Positions 16,610-25,207 of a stretch of DNA of 64,000 nt are shown here, piece after piece (positions within the stretch are counted from its first letter, which is position 1; each line of letters begins with the position of its first letter). The notes under the pieces were generated by a model, which saw only the letters and a list, made by a program, of their open reading frames with translations, was not told where the DNA came from and searched no databases. Source of the stretch: JAZBPO01 sp963691775 (GTDB lineage Bacteria > Pseudomonadota > Gammaproteobacteria > Pseudomonadales > Azotimanducaceae); the NCBI GenBank assembly GCA_963691775.1, contig OY829369.1:186001-250000 (forward strand). Reading direction: 5' to 3'. The position numbers and the translations under genes were made by a program.

Positions 16610-18025
16610 ATGTCCGCCTACGACTACGATCTCTTCGTCATCGGCGCCGGCTCCGGCGGCGTCCGCGCCAGCCGTATGGCAGCAGGCTACGGTGCCCGCG
16701 TCGGCATCGCAGAGGACCGTTATCTCGGCGGCACCTGCGTCAACGTAGGCTGCGTTCCAAAGAAACTCTTCGTGTATGCGTCCCACTTCGCCGACGATTT
16801 CCATGACGCTCAGGGGTTCGGCTGGTCGGCAGCGCAGCCCAGCTTCGACTGGAAGACTCTGCGTGAGAACAAGAACAACGAGATCGCTCGCCTGAACGGC
16901 ATCTACGGCAATCTGCTCGGCAATGCGGGCGTGACGCTCCACGAGGGCAGGGCAAGCCTAATCGACGCACACACCATCGCTATCCACGCCGCGGACGGGA
17001 GCGAGGATACGGTCACCTCCGACAAGATCCTGATTGCGACCGGCAGCTGGCCCTTTGTCCCGCAAGACCTCAAGGGCATCGAACACGCGGTCACTTCAAA
17101 CGAAATGTTCCACCTCGAAACTCTGCCGAATCGCGCGATCGTCGTTGGCGGCGGCTACATTGCCGTGGAGTTCGCGGGGATCCTGAACGGCCTCGGCGTG
17201 GACACGACGCTTGTTTATCGAGGCCCTATGTTCCTGCGCGGCTTCGATGGCGGGGTCCGCACCTTTGTTGCCAACGAACTCGCCAAGAAGGGTATCGATC
17301 TGCGATTCGACACGGACATTCGCGAGATTGAAAAGCTCGCAGATGGGCGCCTGCGCGCCCATCTCGGCGCAGGCTCCTCACGGGCTGACGAATCAGCGAC
17401 AGACGGCGAGCAGAGCTTCCTTGAAGCCGATCTCATCATGTACGCAACGGGACGCCGCCCCCTCGTCGGGGGCTTGGGACTGGAGCGTGCGGGGGTCGAG
17501 CTCGATCAACAGGGCGCCATCGTCGTTGACGACCACTTCAAGACATCCGCGGATAACATCTACGCCCTTGGCGACGTGATCGATCGCGTGCAGCTGACGC
17601 CCGTTGCCATCACGGAGGGCATGGCGGTTGCGCGCACCCTCTTCGCGGATGAGCCGACTCGGGTCGACTACGACACGATCCCGACAGCCGTGTTCTGCCA
17701 GCCCAACATCGGCACCGTGGGATGGACTGAAGAAGAAGCTCGAAGGCAGCTAGACGACGTAGTCGTGTACGAGTCCGTATTCCGCCCGATGAAGCTCACC
17801 ATGACCGGCGGCGAAGAACGTACACTTATGAAACTCATCGTCGATCGCAAAACAGACCGGGTCGTGGGCGCGCATATGGTCGGGCCGGATGCGGGCGAAA
17901 TCATCCAGGGTCTCGGCGTGGCGCTGAAGGCCGGCGCCACCAAGGCTCAATTCGATGCCACGGTCGGCATCCACCCGACAGCGGCCGAAGAGTTCGTCAC
18001 CATGCGCGAGCCCGCGCGGAGCTGA
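16610..18025 (+). CDS. gor: Glutathione-disulfide reductase
   Basis: The 471-residue flavoprotein starts at ATG 16610 with TGGAGA upstream. It has the FAD-binding GAGSGGVRAS (12-21), the redox-active disulfide in GGTCVNVGCVPKKL (Cys43, Cys48), the NADPH domain GGGYIAVEFAGIL, a second FAD motif NIYALGDV and the C-terminal GIHPTAAEEFVTM with the catalytic His-Glu pair. It reduces oxidised glutathione with NADPH in the cytoplasm. The position after the second GG motif has YRGPMFLRGFD, where Arg supports NADPH preference and glutathione reductase rather than dihydrolipoamide dehydrogenase. DUF429 follows after 5 nt, so the two are one transcription unit. Confidence 0.95.
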   Translation: MSAYDYDLFVIGAGSGGVRASRMAAGYGARVGIAEDRYLGGTCVNVGCVPKKLFVYASHFADDFHDAQGFGWSAAQPSFDWKTLRENKNNEIARLNGIYGNLLGNAGVTLHEGRASLIDAHTIAIHAADGSEDTVTSDKILIATGSWPFVPQDLKGIEHAVTSNEMFHLETLPNRAIVVGGGYIAVEFAGILNGLGVDTTLVYRGPMFLRGFDGGVRTFVANELAKKGIDLRFDTDIREIEKLADGRLRAHLGAGSSRADESATDGEQSFLEADLIMYATGRRPLVGGLGLERAGVELDQQGAIVVDDHFKTSADNIYALGDVIDRVQLTPVAITEGMAVARTLFADEPTRVDYDTIPTAVFCQPNIGTVGWTEEEARRQLDDVVVYESVFRPMKLTMTGGEERTLMKLIVDRKTDRVVGAHMVGPDAGEIIQGLGVALKAGATKAQFDATVGIHPTAAEEFVTMREPARS

Positions 18026-18030
18026 ATCGC

Positions 18031-18777
18031 GTGCCGCGTACCACAGCAGGGATCGGCCTTGATGGCTGCCGCGGCGGTTGGATTGCGGCCACAGCGCATG
18101 CGTCCGGGGCCGTCGAGCTGACGCTGCTGTCGCGGATCGAAGCCCTCGAAGCCATGCTTGCGGCCTTCGGCGCGCGCCCGCCCACCACTCTGATCGACAT
18201 ACCGATCGGTCTGCCGCTCGTGGGAGAGCGGCCGATCGACGTCGAGGCCCGAGCAGCACTGGGGCGTGCGGCTTCATCCGTGTTCACGGTGCCGCCCCGT
18301 CCGGTCTTCGATGCCCTCGACTTCAGCGAGGCCCAAGCGCTCGCACGGGGTGCCATGGGCAAGGGCTTCAGCATTCAGGCCTGGAACATCCTGCCGAAGA
18401 TCCGCGAGGTCGATCTTTGGCTGCGTCGTCGAGGCGGCACGCCACCGATCCGTGAAGCGCATCCGGAACTCGCATTCCGGGGTCTTGCTCGGCTCGTCGA
18501 TTCGGGCGGGGTGGACTTCGAAAGCAAGAAGACGGCGGCAGGCCAGCATCAGCGGAAGAGCATCCTCGAAGCACTTGGGGTCGACATCACGGGGGTTGGC
18601 GCGTTGAAGGACGGCGCGGTCGCAGCAGGAACGGACGACGTGCTTGATGCGATGGCGCTTGCTGCACTTGCGCGCAGCCCAGCGCACGAGCGCGGGACCC
18701 TGCCACAGCGCTCGACGGTCGACCCGTTCGGATTTCCGATGGAAATGGTCGTGCCACGAATCTTGATCGGCAATTGA
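18031..18777 (+). CDS. DUF429 family protein (RNase H-like fold)
   Basis: The 248-residue protein begins GIGLDGCRGGWIAA, continues with LIDIPIGLP and IREAHPELAFRGL, and ends with the DDVLDAMALAALAR helix. These Asp-containing motifs mark DUF429, a family predicted to have a nuclease-like RNase H fold. Its cellular role is not established. The start is GTG 18031, only 5 nt after the glutathione reductase stop, so it depends on that transcript. The stop at 18777 comes 11 nt before the start of the GPH transporter, whose Shine-Dalgarno lies in the gap. Confidence 0.88.
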   Translation: MPRTTAGIGLDGCRGGWIAATAHASGAVELTLLSRIEALEAMLAAFGARPPTTLIDIPIGLPLVGERPIDVEARAALGRAASSVFTVPPRPVFDALDFSEAQALARGAMGKGFSIQAWNILPKIREVDLWLRRRGGTPPIREAHPELAFRGLARLVDSGGVDFESKKTAAGQHQRKSILEALGVDITGVGALKDGAVAAGTDDVLDAMALAALARSPAHERGTLPQRSTVDPFGFPMEMVVPRILIGN

Positions 18778-18788
18778 CCGGAGACCAG

Positions 18789-20234
18789 ATGGCCGACCTC
18801 AAGCTTCCTTCGCGCACCAAGTTTGCCTTCGGGATTGGACAGGTCGCTGAAGGCGTGAAGAACACGGGCTTCGCGACATTTCTACTGATCTACTACAACC
18901 AGGTGCTTGGCCTGTCCGGCAGTCTCGCTGGCCTCGCCATCATGATCGCCCTCTGCTTCGATGCCATCACCGACCCCCTCGCGGGATCGCTCTCGGACAA
19001 TCTCCGCTCTCGCTGGGGGCGACGCCATCCGTTCATGTACGCATCGGCCATCCCGCTGGGCGTCTGCTTCTATCTGCTGTTTGTCCCGCCGGCAGGCCTG
19101 AGCGAGCTGAATCTGTTCCTGTGGCTGACCGCGCTTGCCGTCCTCACGCGCGGCGCCATGACGCTGTATCACGTGCCGCATCTTGCGCTCGGGGCCGAAC
19201 TCTCGGACGACTATGAAGAACGCACCACGATCGTCAGCTATCGGCAGGCCTTTGGCGTCATCGGAACGCTCCTGACCCTTGCCATGGGTTTTCTCGTGTT
19301 CTTCGTCGACCAGGGTGAAACGAAAGGCAATCTCATCGCAGCAGCCTATCCCCCCTTCGCCCTGACGGCTTCGGTGCTCATGGTCGTGAGCATTCTATGG
19401 TCGGCCCTGGGCACGCATGACCGCATTCCGTCTCTCATGGTGCCCGCGCCAGACGCGAACCGGGTAACGCTCAGAGCGTCCCTGCTACGGGTATTCACAG
19501 ACCTGCTCGCAGCCGTGCGCAATCGCTCATTCCGCTGGCTGTTCGCAGGCGTGATCATCGTTTTTGTCATGGTGGGGGTACAGCAGGCCCTCGGCCTCTA
19601 CATGGGCAACTATTTCTGGGAGTTCAACAGCGACGAACTGCTCGTCGTATCGCTGGCGCCGGCCCTTGGCATGCTCGTTGGAGCACCGTTCGCACGAGGG
19701 ATCAACGAGCGCTTCGACAAACGTCCATCAGTCGTGCTCGGGACTGCCTGGTATACGATTTTTCAGCTCTCGCCGCCGATTCTTCGCCTGCTGGGATGGT
19801 TTCCCGAGAACGGCGACCCGCTGCTGATGCCGCTCATTTCTGCCCTGTATCTCATCGGCGGCGCAGGTGTGGTGCAGGCGCTCGTGACGGCGGGGTCGAT
19901 GATGGCCGACATTGCAGACGAGCATGAGCTCCAGTCCGGAAGGCGCCAGGAGGGCATCTTCTTCGGCGCCCTGAGTTTCTCGGGAAAGGGTGCATCCGGC
20001 ATCGGCAATCTGCTCGGCGGGGTCGCCCTGGACCTTATCGCCTTTCCTCCGGCCGCAGTGCCGGGAGCAGTGCCCGCTGAGATTCTGCAGCGCCTGGGCC
20101 TGACCTATGGCCCGCTCGTCATGGGCTTCGCCATCGTCTCCGTGTGGTGTTACACGCACTATGACCTCGACCGAGAGCGGCACGCCGAAATACTTGATGC
20201 GCTCGAAAAGCGCAGATCGAAATCGCCGGCCTGA
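18789..20234 (+). CDS. MFS transporter, GPH (sugar:cation symporter) family
   Basis: From ATG 18789 (CCGGAGACC upstream) this is a 481-residue protein with about twelve membrane helices. The features DAITDPLAGSLSDNLRSRWGRRHPFMY and the long ELSDDYEERTTIVSYRQ segment are characteristic of the glycoside-pentoside-hexuronide (MelB-like) family. Members import sugars or other glycosides with a cation; the substrate is not predictable here. The carrier is directly followed by glpQ (14 nt) and phoA, so import of a phosphodiester hydrolysis product is conceivable but not shown. Confidence 0.92.
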   Translation: MADLKLPSRTKFAFGIGQVAEGVKNTGFATFLLIYYNQVLGLSGSLAGLAIMIALCFDAITDPLAGSLSDNLRSRWGRRHPFMYASAIPLGVCFYLLFVPPAGLSELNLFLWLTALAVLTRGAMTLYHVPHLALGAELSDDYEERTTIVSYRQAFGVIGTLLTLAMGFLVFFVDQGETKGNLIAAAYPPFALTASVLMVVSILWSALGTHDRIPSLMVPAPDANRVTLRASLLRVFTDLLAAVRNRSFRWLFAGVIIVFVMVGVQQALGLYMGNYFWEFNSDELLVVSLAPALGMLVGAPFARGINERFDKRPSVVLGTAWYTIFQLSPPILRLLGWFPENGDPLLMPLISALYLIGGAGVVQALVTAGSMMADIADEHELQSGRRQEGIFFGALSFSGKGASGIGNLLGGVALDLIAFPPAAVPGAVPAEILQRLGLTYGPLVMGFAIVSVWCYTHYDLDRERHAEILDALEKRRSKSPA

Positions 20235-20248
20235 GGGGAGCAATCGCG

Positions 20249-21193
20249 ATGAAGCAGTGGGCGTGCATCCTCTTCCCTTGCCTTGGCCTCATGGCCAGCG
20301 CGTTCGCTGCCACAAGCACATCCGTGATCGCGCATCGCGGCGCAAGCGGCTATCTCCCGGAGCACACGCTCGCAGCCTACGCGATGGCCTATGCGCAGGG
20401 CGCCGATTTCATCGAGCCTGACCTCGTGCTCACTCGCGACGGCATCCTCGTTGCCCGCCACGAAGCCATGCTTGACGACACCACCGACGTCGCCGAACGG
20501 TTTCCGGATCGGCGCGCGGCGGACGGCCACTTCTACGCAGCGGATCTTGATTACGCAGAACTGGCGACGCTGCGCGCGCGTGAGTATCGCGAAGGGCGGT
20601 TTCCGCGCACCGCGCGGCTCTTTCCCGTGCCTCGCTTCGAGGACGTGATCACCCTGGTGTCCGGCCTGAACGCGGTCACCGGCTGCTCCGTAGGCCTCTA
20701 CCCGGAACTCAAGTCGCCAGGTTGGCATCTAGACCGCGATCTCGATCCGGTCGCGGCGCTGAGGCGTGCCCTCGCGGCACAGCCCTTCGATGCAGCGCTG
20801 CGTATTCAGTCCTTCGAGCCCGAAGCACTTGAAGCGCTCGCGGCCGAGCCGATCGAGGGCGCAGTGCTCGTGCAGCTCATCGGTTCGCGAGAGCAAGTAA
20901 CGCCTTCGGGGCTCGCGCACATCGCCACCTACGCCGATGCGATCGGGCCGAGCATCACGCATCTGACGCGTGCGTTAGAAGCCGGCGACGACATCGTCGC
21001 ACGAGCGCACGCACTCGACCTGAACGTAGACGCATGGACGTTGCGCGCTGACGCGCTCGGCGCCTTCGCAGACTTCAGCGCGGCCGTGGCCTTTACGCTG
21101 AATCTGGGCGTCGACGGCATATTCACCGACCATCCGGACCAGCTCGTCCGCCACCTGACCGATCGTGAGGAGACGCCTCCATGCACGCGCTGA
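20249..21193 (+). CDS. glpQ: Glycerophosphodiester phosphodiesterase, periplasmic
   Basis: The 314-residue protein has a signal peptide (MKQWACILFPCLGLMASAFA-A). The catalytic core follows: IAHRGASGYLPEHTLAAY, where His of AHRG is catalytic, then GADFIEPDLVLTRDGILVARHE with the metal-binding Glu and Asp, and YPELKSPGW later. The C-terminal GVDGIFTDHPD motif is typical. It hydrolyses deacylated phospholipid head groups to glycerol-3-phosphate and an alcohol. GAGGGGAG lies about 8 nt upstream. It overlaps the alkaline phosphatase gene by 13 nt, giving a two-step periplasmic phosphate release pathway: diester to monoester to phosphate. Confidence 0.94.
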   Translation: MKQWACILFPCLGLMASAFAATSTSVIAHRGASGYLPEHTLAAYAMAYAQGADFIEPDLVLTRDGILVARHEAMLDDTTDVAERFPDRRAADGHFYAADLDYAELATLRAREYREGRFPRTARLFPVPRFEDVITLVSGLNAVTGCSVGLYPELKSPGWHLDRDLDPVAALRRALAAQPFDAALRIQSFEPEALEALAAEPIEGAVLVQLIGSREQVTPSGLAHIATYADAIGPSITHLTRALEAGDDIVARAHALDLNVDAWTLRADALGAFADFSAAVAFTLNLGVDGIFTDHPDQLVRHLTDREETPPCTR

Positions 21194-22782
21194 GAACCGC
21201 TGCGTTGATCGCATCATTGCTCTCAGGCCCAAGCTGTTCGGCGGTGGAGCCCACCGATGCCCAGAGCGCGCGCCTGGACGAACGCGATGCCGCATATTGG
21301 CGCGCAGCAGGAAGGGCCCGCGTTGCCGAGCGCGCCTCGGACGCGCGCGCGCGGAACGTGATTCTTTTTGTCGGTGACGGAATGGGGGTCTCGACGGTTA
21401 CGGCCGCCCGGATCCTTGCGGGTCAGCTTGCGGGCGGGAGCGGTGAAGAGCACCTCCTCAGCTTCGAAAGCTTCCCTCAGCTCGCGCTTTCCAAGACCTA
21501 CAACACCAATCAGCAGACGCCGGATTCAGCGGGCACCATGACCGCGATGATCACCGGCGTGAAGACCCTTGCGGGTGTGCTCTCCGTGAACGGCAGCGTG
21601 CGCCGCGGAGACTGCGCTTCCAGCCTTGAGGCCAGCGTACCGAGCCTCATCGAGCTTGCCGAAGACGCCGGCCTTGCCACAGGCGTGGTGTCGACCGCTC
21701 GGGTGACGCACGCAACGCCGGGCGCAACCTTCGCGCACACCCCCGAGCGCGACTGGGAAGTCGATACGGGTATGCCAGCCAGCGCGCGGGCAGCAGGCTG
21801 CGAGGACGTCGCCGCTCAATTCCTGAGTTTCGATCACGGCGACGGCGTCGACCTGCTGATGGGCGGCGGCCGCGCCATGTTTATGCCGGAAGCACAGGAC
21901 GACCCGGAGTATCCGTTCCTCGCCGGCCGCCGCGCCGATGGACGGGATCTCATCGCCGAATGGCAAGCGGCCAACCCCACGGGACACTACGTGTGGAAGA
22001 CCGAGCAGTTCGAATCGATCCCCTCGGACGACGGTAAGGTGCTCGCTCTCTTCGAGCCCTCGCACATGAAGTGGGAAGCAGATCGGGCGGGCGACACGGG
22101 CGGCGAACCCTCGATCGCCGCTATGACCGCATTTGCGATCGAGCGTCTTTCAGCATCCCCCGCAGGCTATGTGCTCGTGGTCGAGGCAGGGCGCATTGAC
22201 CACGGACACCATGCAGCCAACGCCTATCGCGCGCTTACCGACACAATCGCGCTCTCCGACGCCGTCGCCGTTGCCGACCGCATGACGTCCCGCGAGGACA
22301 CGCTCATCCTCGTTACGGCCGATCACAGCCACACCATGACCATTGCCGGCTATCCGACCCGCGGCAATCCCATCCTGGGTCTAGTGGTCTCCAACGATCG
22401 CACCGGAGCGCCGGACACCGGCCCCATGACCGACGTCAATGGCCGCCCTTACACCACCCTCGGCTACGCGAACGGCGCGGGCTATCAGGGCCGCACAGAC
22501 ACGCAGGCCGAGGGCCCCAAGCGCTTCGGCCATCGTTTCGAGCGCGCCTACGGACTTCCGAAGGGCCGCAGCGACCTGAGTGGTGTGGATACGACCTCGC
22601 CGTCCTACCTTCAGGAGGCACCGATCCCTATGGGGTCGGAAACGCACGGCGGCGAAGACGTTGCCATCTATGCTCGCGGTCCCGGATCCGAGCGTCTCGG
22701 CGGCGTGGTGGAACAGAGTGTGATCTACTACGTTCTTGAAGCGGCGCTCGAAGACCGGCTCGACGTGCCGCCCGCAGAGTAG
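21181..22782 (+). CDS. phoA: Alkaline phosphatase
   Basis: The 533-residue protein has an N-terminal hydrophobic export signal (about residues 1-21), the metal-binding DGMG (66-69), the nucleophile Ser116 in TPDSAGTMTAMITG, GRIDHGHHAANAYRALTDT, TADHSHTM and the late HGGEDVAIYARGPG metal-binding His. All conserved residues are present, so it should be active in the periplasm as a phosphomonoesterase with two zinc and one magnesium. The start overlaps the last 13 nt of glpQ with GAGGAG upstream, indicating coupled translation. No Pho box is obvious before the operon. Confidence 0.94.
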   Translation: MHALRTAALIASLLSGPSCSAVEPTDAQSARLDERDAAYWRAAGRARVAERASDARARNVILFVGDGMGVSTVTAARILAGQLAGGSGEEHLLSFESFPQLALSKTYNTNQQTPDSAGTMTAMITGVKTLAGVLSVNGSVRRGDCASSLEASVPSLIELAEDAGLATGVVSTARVTHATPGATFAHTPERDWEVDTGMPASARAAGCEDVAAQFLSFDHGDGVDLLMGGGRAMFMPEAQDDPEYPFLAGRRADGRDLIAEWQAANPTGHYVWKTEQFESIPSDDGKVLALFEPSHMKWEADRAGDTGGEPSIAAMTAFAIERLSASPAGYVLVVEAGRIDHGHHAANAYRALTDTIALSDAVAVADRMTSREDTLILVTADHSHTMTIAGYPTRGNPILGLVVSNDRTGAPDTGPMTDVNGRPYTTLGYANGAGYQGRTDTQAEGPKRFGHRFERAYGLPKGRSDLSGVDTTSPSYLQEAPIPMGSETHGGEDVAIYARGPGSERLGGVVEQSVIYYVLEAALEDRLDVPPAE

Positions 22783-22822
22783 CGCCAGAAGCTAGAACCT
22801 CCCCTGAAAACAGCGCGCGTCA

Positions 22823-22843
22823 CCTGCACGGAGCCCGTGCAGG
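22823..22843 (+). promoter_or_regulatory. Perfect hairpin overlapping the ribosome binding site of the AGCS gene
   Basis: CCTGCACGG-AGC-CCGTGCAGG forms nine GC-rich pairs with a 3-nt loop. The 3' arm ends with AGG, which belongs to the AGGGA Shine-Dalgarno (22841-22845) of the transporter that starts at 22854. It lies 40 nt after the phoA stop. It may end phoA transcription or limit translation of the transporter; no T-tract follows, which argues for the second. Confidence 0.45.
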
Positions 22844-22853
22844 GACGTCAGCC

Positions 22854-24584
22854 ATGCGTCGATCGGAGTCGCTCTTGGAAGCCTTCAGCAATTCGCTTGT
22901 CACCCTCGATGGTTACCTTGGATCGGCTCAGTATTTTCCGATCCTCCTGCTCGGCACCGGCGTGTTCTTCACGCTCTATCTCGGCTTCCCGCAACTCCGC
23001 TACTTCGGTCACGCGCTCCGCGTACTGCGCGGACGCTACGATCACAGCGACGACGTCGGCGACACGACGCACTTCCAGGCGCTTGCAACGGCGCTCTCCG
23101 GGACGGTGGGAACCGGCAACATCGGCGGCGTTGCGCTCGCACTGCACGTCGGCGGTCCCGCAGCGCTGTTCTGGATGTGGGCCACGGCTTTCTTCGGCAT
23201 GACCACGAAGTTCGTGGAGGTGCTGATCTCGTTCAAGTATCGGGTCGAGGATGATCAGGGCCATCAGGCAGGCGGGCCGATGTATTACATGGATCGGGGC
23301 CTGGGAATGAAGTGGCTCGCCGTGATCTTCGCGGTGGCCTGCGTGGCCACGTCATTCGGCACGGGCTCCATGCCCCAGTCCAACAATATCGCGCAGGCGG
23401 TAGAAGCGACTTTCGGTATCGACCCAACGATTACGGGCGGTGTGCTTGCGGTCGCGCTGGGCCTGGTCATCATCGGCGGCATCAAGCGCATCGCCGCGGT
23501 CACCTCGCGTCTCGTCCCGCTCATGGCCGCGGCGTACATCGTTGGCGGCCTGGCCGTGGTGTTCTCGAATATGGAAAACCTCGTGCCGTCGTTCCTCGCG
23601 GTGTTCCGAGATGCCTTTACCGGCTCTGCGGCCGCGGGCGGCTTTCTCGGCGCCTCCTTCGCATATGCCTTCAATCGCGGCGTCAATCGCGGCTTGTTCT
23701 CGAACGAAGCGGGGCAAGGCAGCGCGCCGATCGCGCACGCCTCGGCGAAAGGCAAGGAGCCGGTATCCGAAGGCTTCGTGGCAATTCTCGAGCCGTTCAT
23801 CGACACGATCATCATCTGCACGCTCACCGGCTTGGTGATCCTGTCATCAGGCGTCTGGCAGGAGAAGTTCGAGAACACCTTCCAAGGCTCGGACATCACG
23901 ATCGTGTCGGGAAACTGGACTGACGAGGAGGCCGCGGACGTCACCTCGCTCTCGGCCTATCTCACAGGGGGCGACAGTGCCGTTACCCCCTACAGCGGAG
24001 AGATCAACGTCGTCGACGGCATCGCCGCGCCTGGAGACTTCACGATCCTGCACGCCCGCTCGGTCGCGGAGAACGTCCGGTACATGATCGGGGAGGCGCG
24101 CCCCTTCACCGGCGTCGTGCGCGTGGCGAACGGCAGCATTGCAGAACCCGACGTCTACTTGCGCGGCGAATCGCTCATCCACTCGGCGGCGCTGACGGTT
24201 GCAGCCTTTAATCGCAGCTTCCTCGGCGGAGCGGGCGAGTACATCGTCGCGGTCGGGCTCATGCTGTTTGCCTTCTCGACGGCGATCTCGTGGAGCTATT
24301 ACGGCGACCGCAGCATGACCTATCTGTTCGGGGCGCGATCGGTAATGCCCTACCGCCTCGTCTACATCGTCGGTTTCTTCCTTGCCGCCATCGCTGACAC
24401 GACGCTGATCTGGCAAATCGCAGCGATCACCATGGTTGTCATGACGCTCCCGAATCTAGTGGGTTTGGTCATGATGCGAGCCGAGATACGCGACGAGATT
24501 GCCAGCTACTGGCGCGGCTTCCGGACCGAATTTCCCAACGCGCCGCGCCCAAGCGGTACAGACGGACCCGCTGAGCGCGCCTGA
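22854..24584 (+). CDS. Alanine/glycine:cation symporter (AGCS family)
   Basis: This 576-residue membrane protein shows the AGCS signatures GTVGTGNIGGVALALHVGGPAALFWMW, FVEVLISFKYRV, the GGPMYYM motif and NEAGQGSAPIAHA. Family members import alanine, glycine or D-alanine with sodium. Most are about 450-490 residues; here there is an extra region of roughly 100 residues (about 337-440) between the segment after LVILSSGVW and the AALTVAAFNRSFLG helix, containing Asp/Glu/Gly-rich extramembranous sequence. A GC-rich hairpin overlaps its Shine-Dalgarno. Monocistronic as far as visible; DUF1232 follows after 92 nt. Confidence 0.93.
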   Translation: MRRSESLLEAFSNSLVTLDGYLGSAQYFPILLLGTGVFFTLYLGFPQLRYFGHALRVLRGRYDHSDDVGDTTHFQALATALSGTVGTGNIGGVALALHVGGPAALFWMWATAFFGMTTKFVEVLISFKYRVEDDQGHQAGGPMYYMDRGLGMKWLAVIFAVACVATSFGTGSMPQSNNIAQAVEATFGIDPTITGGVLAVALGLVIIGGIKRIAAVTSRLVPLMAAAYIVGGLAVVFSNMENLVPSFLAVFRDAFTGSAAAGGFLGASFAYAFNRGVNRGLFSNEAGQGSAPIAHASAKGKEPVSEGFVAILEPFIDTIIICTLTGLVILSSGVWQEKFENTFQGSDITIVSGNWTDEEAADVTSLSAYLTGGDSAVTPYSGEINVVDGIAAPGDFTILHARSVAENVRYMIGEARPFTGVVRVANGSIAEPDVYLRGESLIHSAALTVAAFNRSFLGGAGEYIVAVGLMLFAFSTAISWSYYGDRSMTYLFGARSVMPYRLVYIVGFFLAAIADTTLIWQIAAITMVVMTLPNLVGLVMMRAEIRDEIASYWRGFRTEFPNAPRPSGTDGPAERA

Positions 24585-24676
24585 TCGCTGGCGTCGCAGA
24601 GGGGCCACTGCTAGTTTCACCCCGCAACGGCGGCCCGCCTGATGGCCGCAAGCCAGCTTCGGACCAAGGGGACCCC

Positions 24677-25198
24677 ATGACGCTGCGAGTGACCTTCGAC
24701 CTCGAAGAGGCCGATCTCAAGTTCTTCCGCACTCAGATGAACAAGGCAAAGAAGGCCGCGAAGGATACGTCGGAAGCGAACGTCATTGCTGCCGCCAAGG
24801 ATGCCTTGAAGGCGGTCAAGGGCACGCGAAGTCCGCGCTTCGTCACTGAGCGATTGAAGAAAATCGATCTCCTCACGAAGATGCTCGTCGACAAGGAATG
24901 GAATCTCGAGGGCGACGAGCGCGCCAACGTCGTATCAGCGCTGTCCTACTTCGCAGATCCGGAAGACATGATCCCGGATGACATCCCGATCATCGGCTTC
25001 ATTGACGACGCGATCATGATCGAGCTGGTGGTCCGCGATCTGGCCGCCGAAATAGATGCCTACGCGGACTTCTGTGACTACAAGAAGACGGCGCCGAAAG
25101 GCAAGGCCAACCGCGAGGCGTGGCTCGCCACCAAGCGGACGGCGCTGTATGCCCGCATGCGGCGGCGCCGCACGCGGAGCCGCCGCCGCCTATTCTGA
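24677..25198 (+). CDS. YkvA-like DUF1232 protein
   Basis: The 173-residue protein contains the DUF1232 core around residues 75-125: VVSALSYFADPEDMIPDDIPIIGFIDDAIMIELV. The first third is lysine-rich and helical; the C-terminus is strongly basic (RMRRRRTRSRRRLF), which could bind nucleic acid or lipid head groups. Function of the family is unknown; many members are membrane-associated through the short hydrophobic segment of the core. AAGGGG lies just before ATG 24677. The gene is convergent with sppA with only 9 nt between the stops. Confidence 0.88.
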   Translation: MTLRVTFDLEEADLKFFRTQMNKAKKAAKDTSEANVIAAAKDALKAVKGTRSPRFVTERLKKIDLLTKMLVDKEWNLEGDERANVVSALSYFADPEDMIPDDIPIIGFIDDAIMIELVVRDLAAEIDAYADFCDYKKTAPKGKANREAWLATKRTALYARMRRRRTRSRRRLF

Positions 25199-25207
25199 GG
25201 CCTCGCC

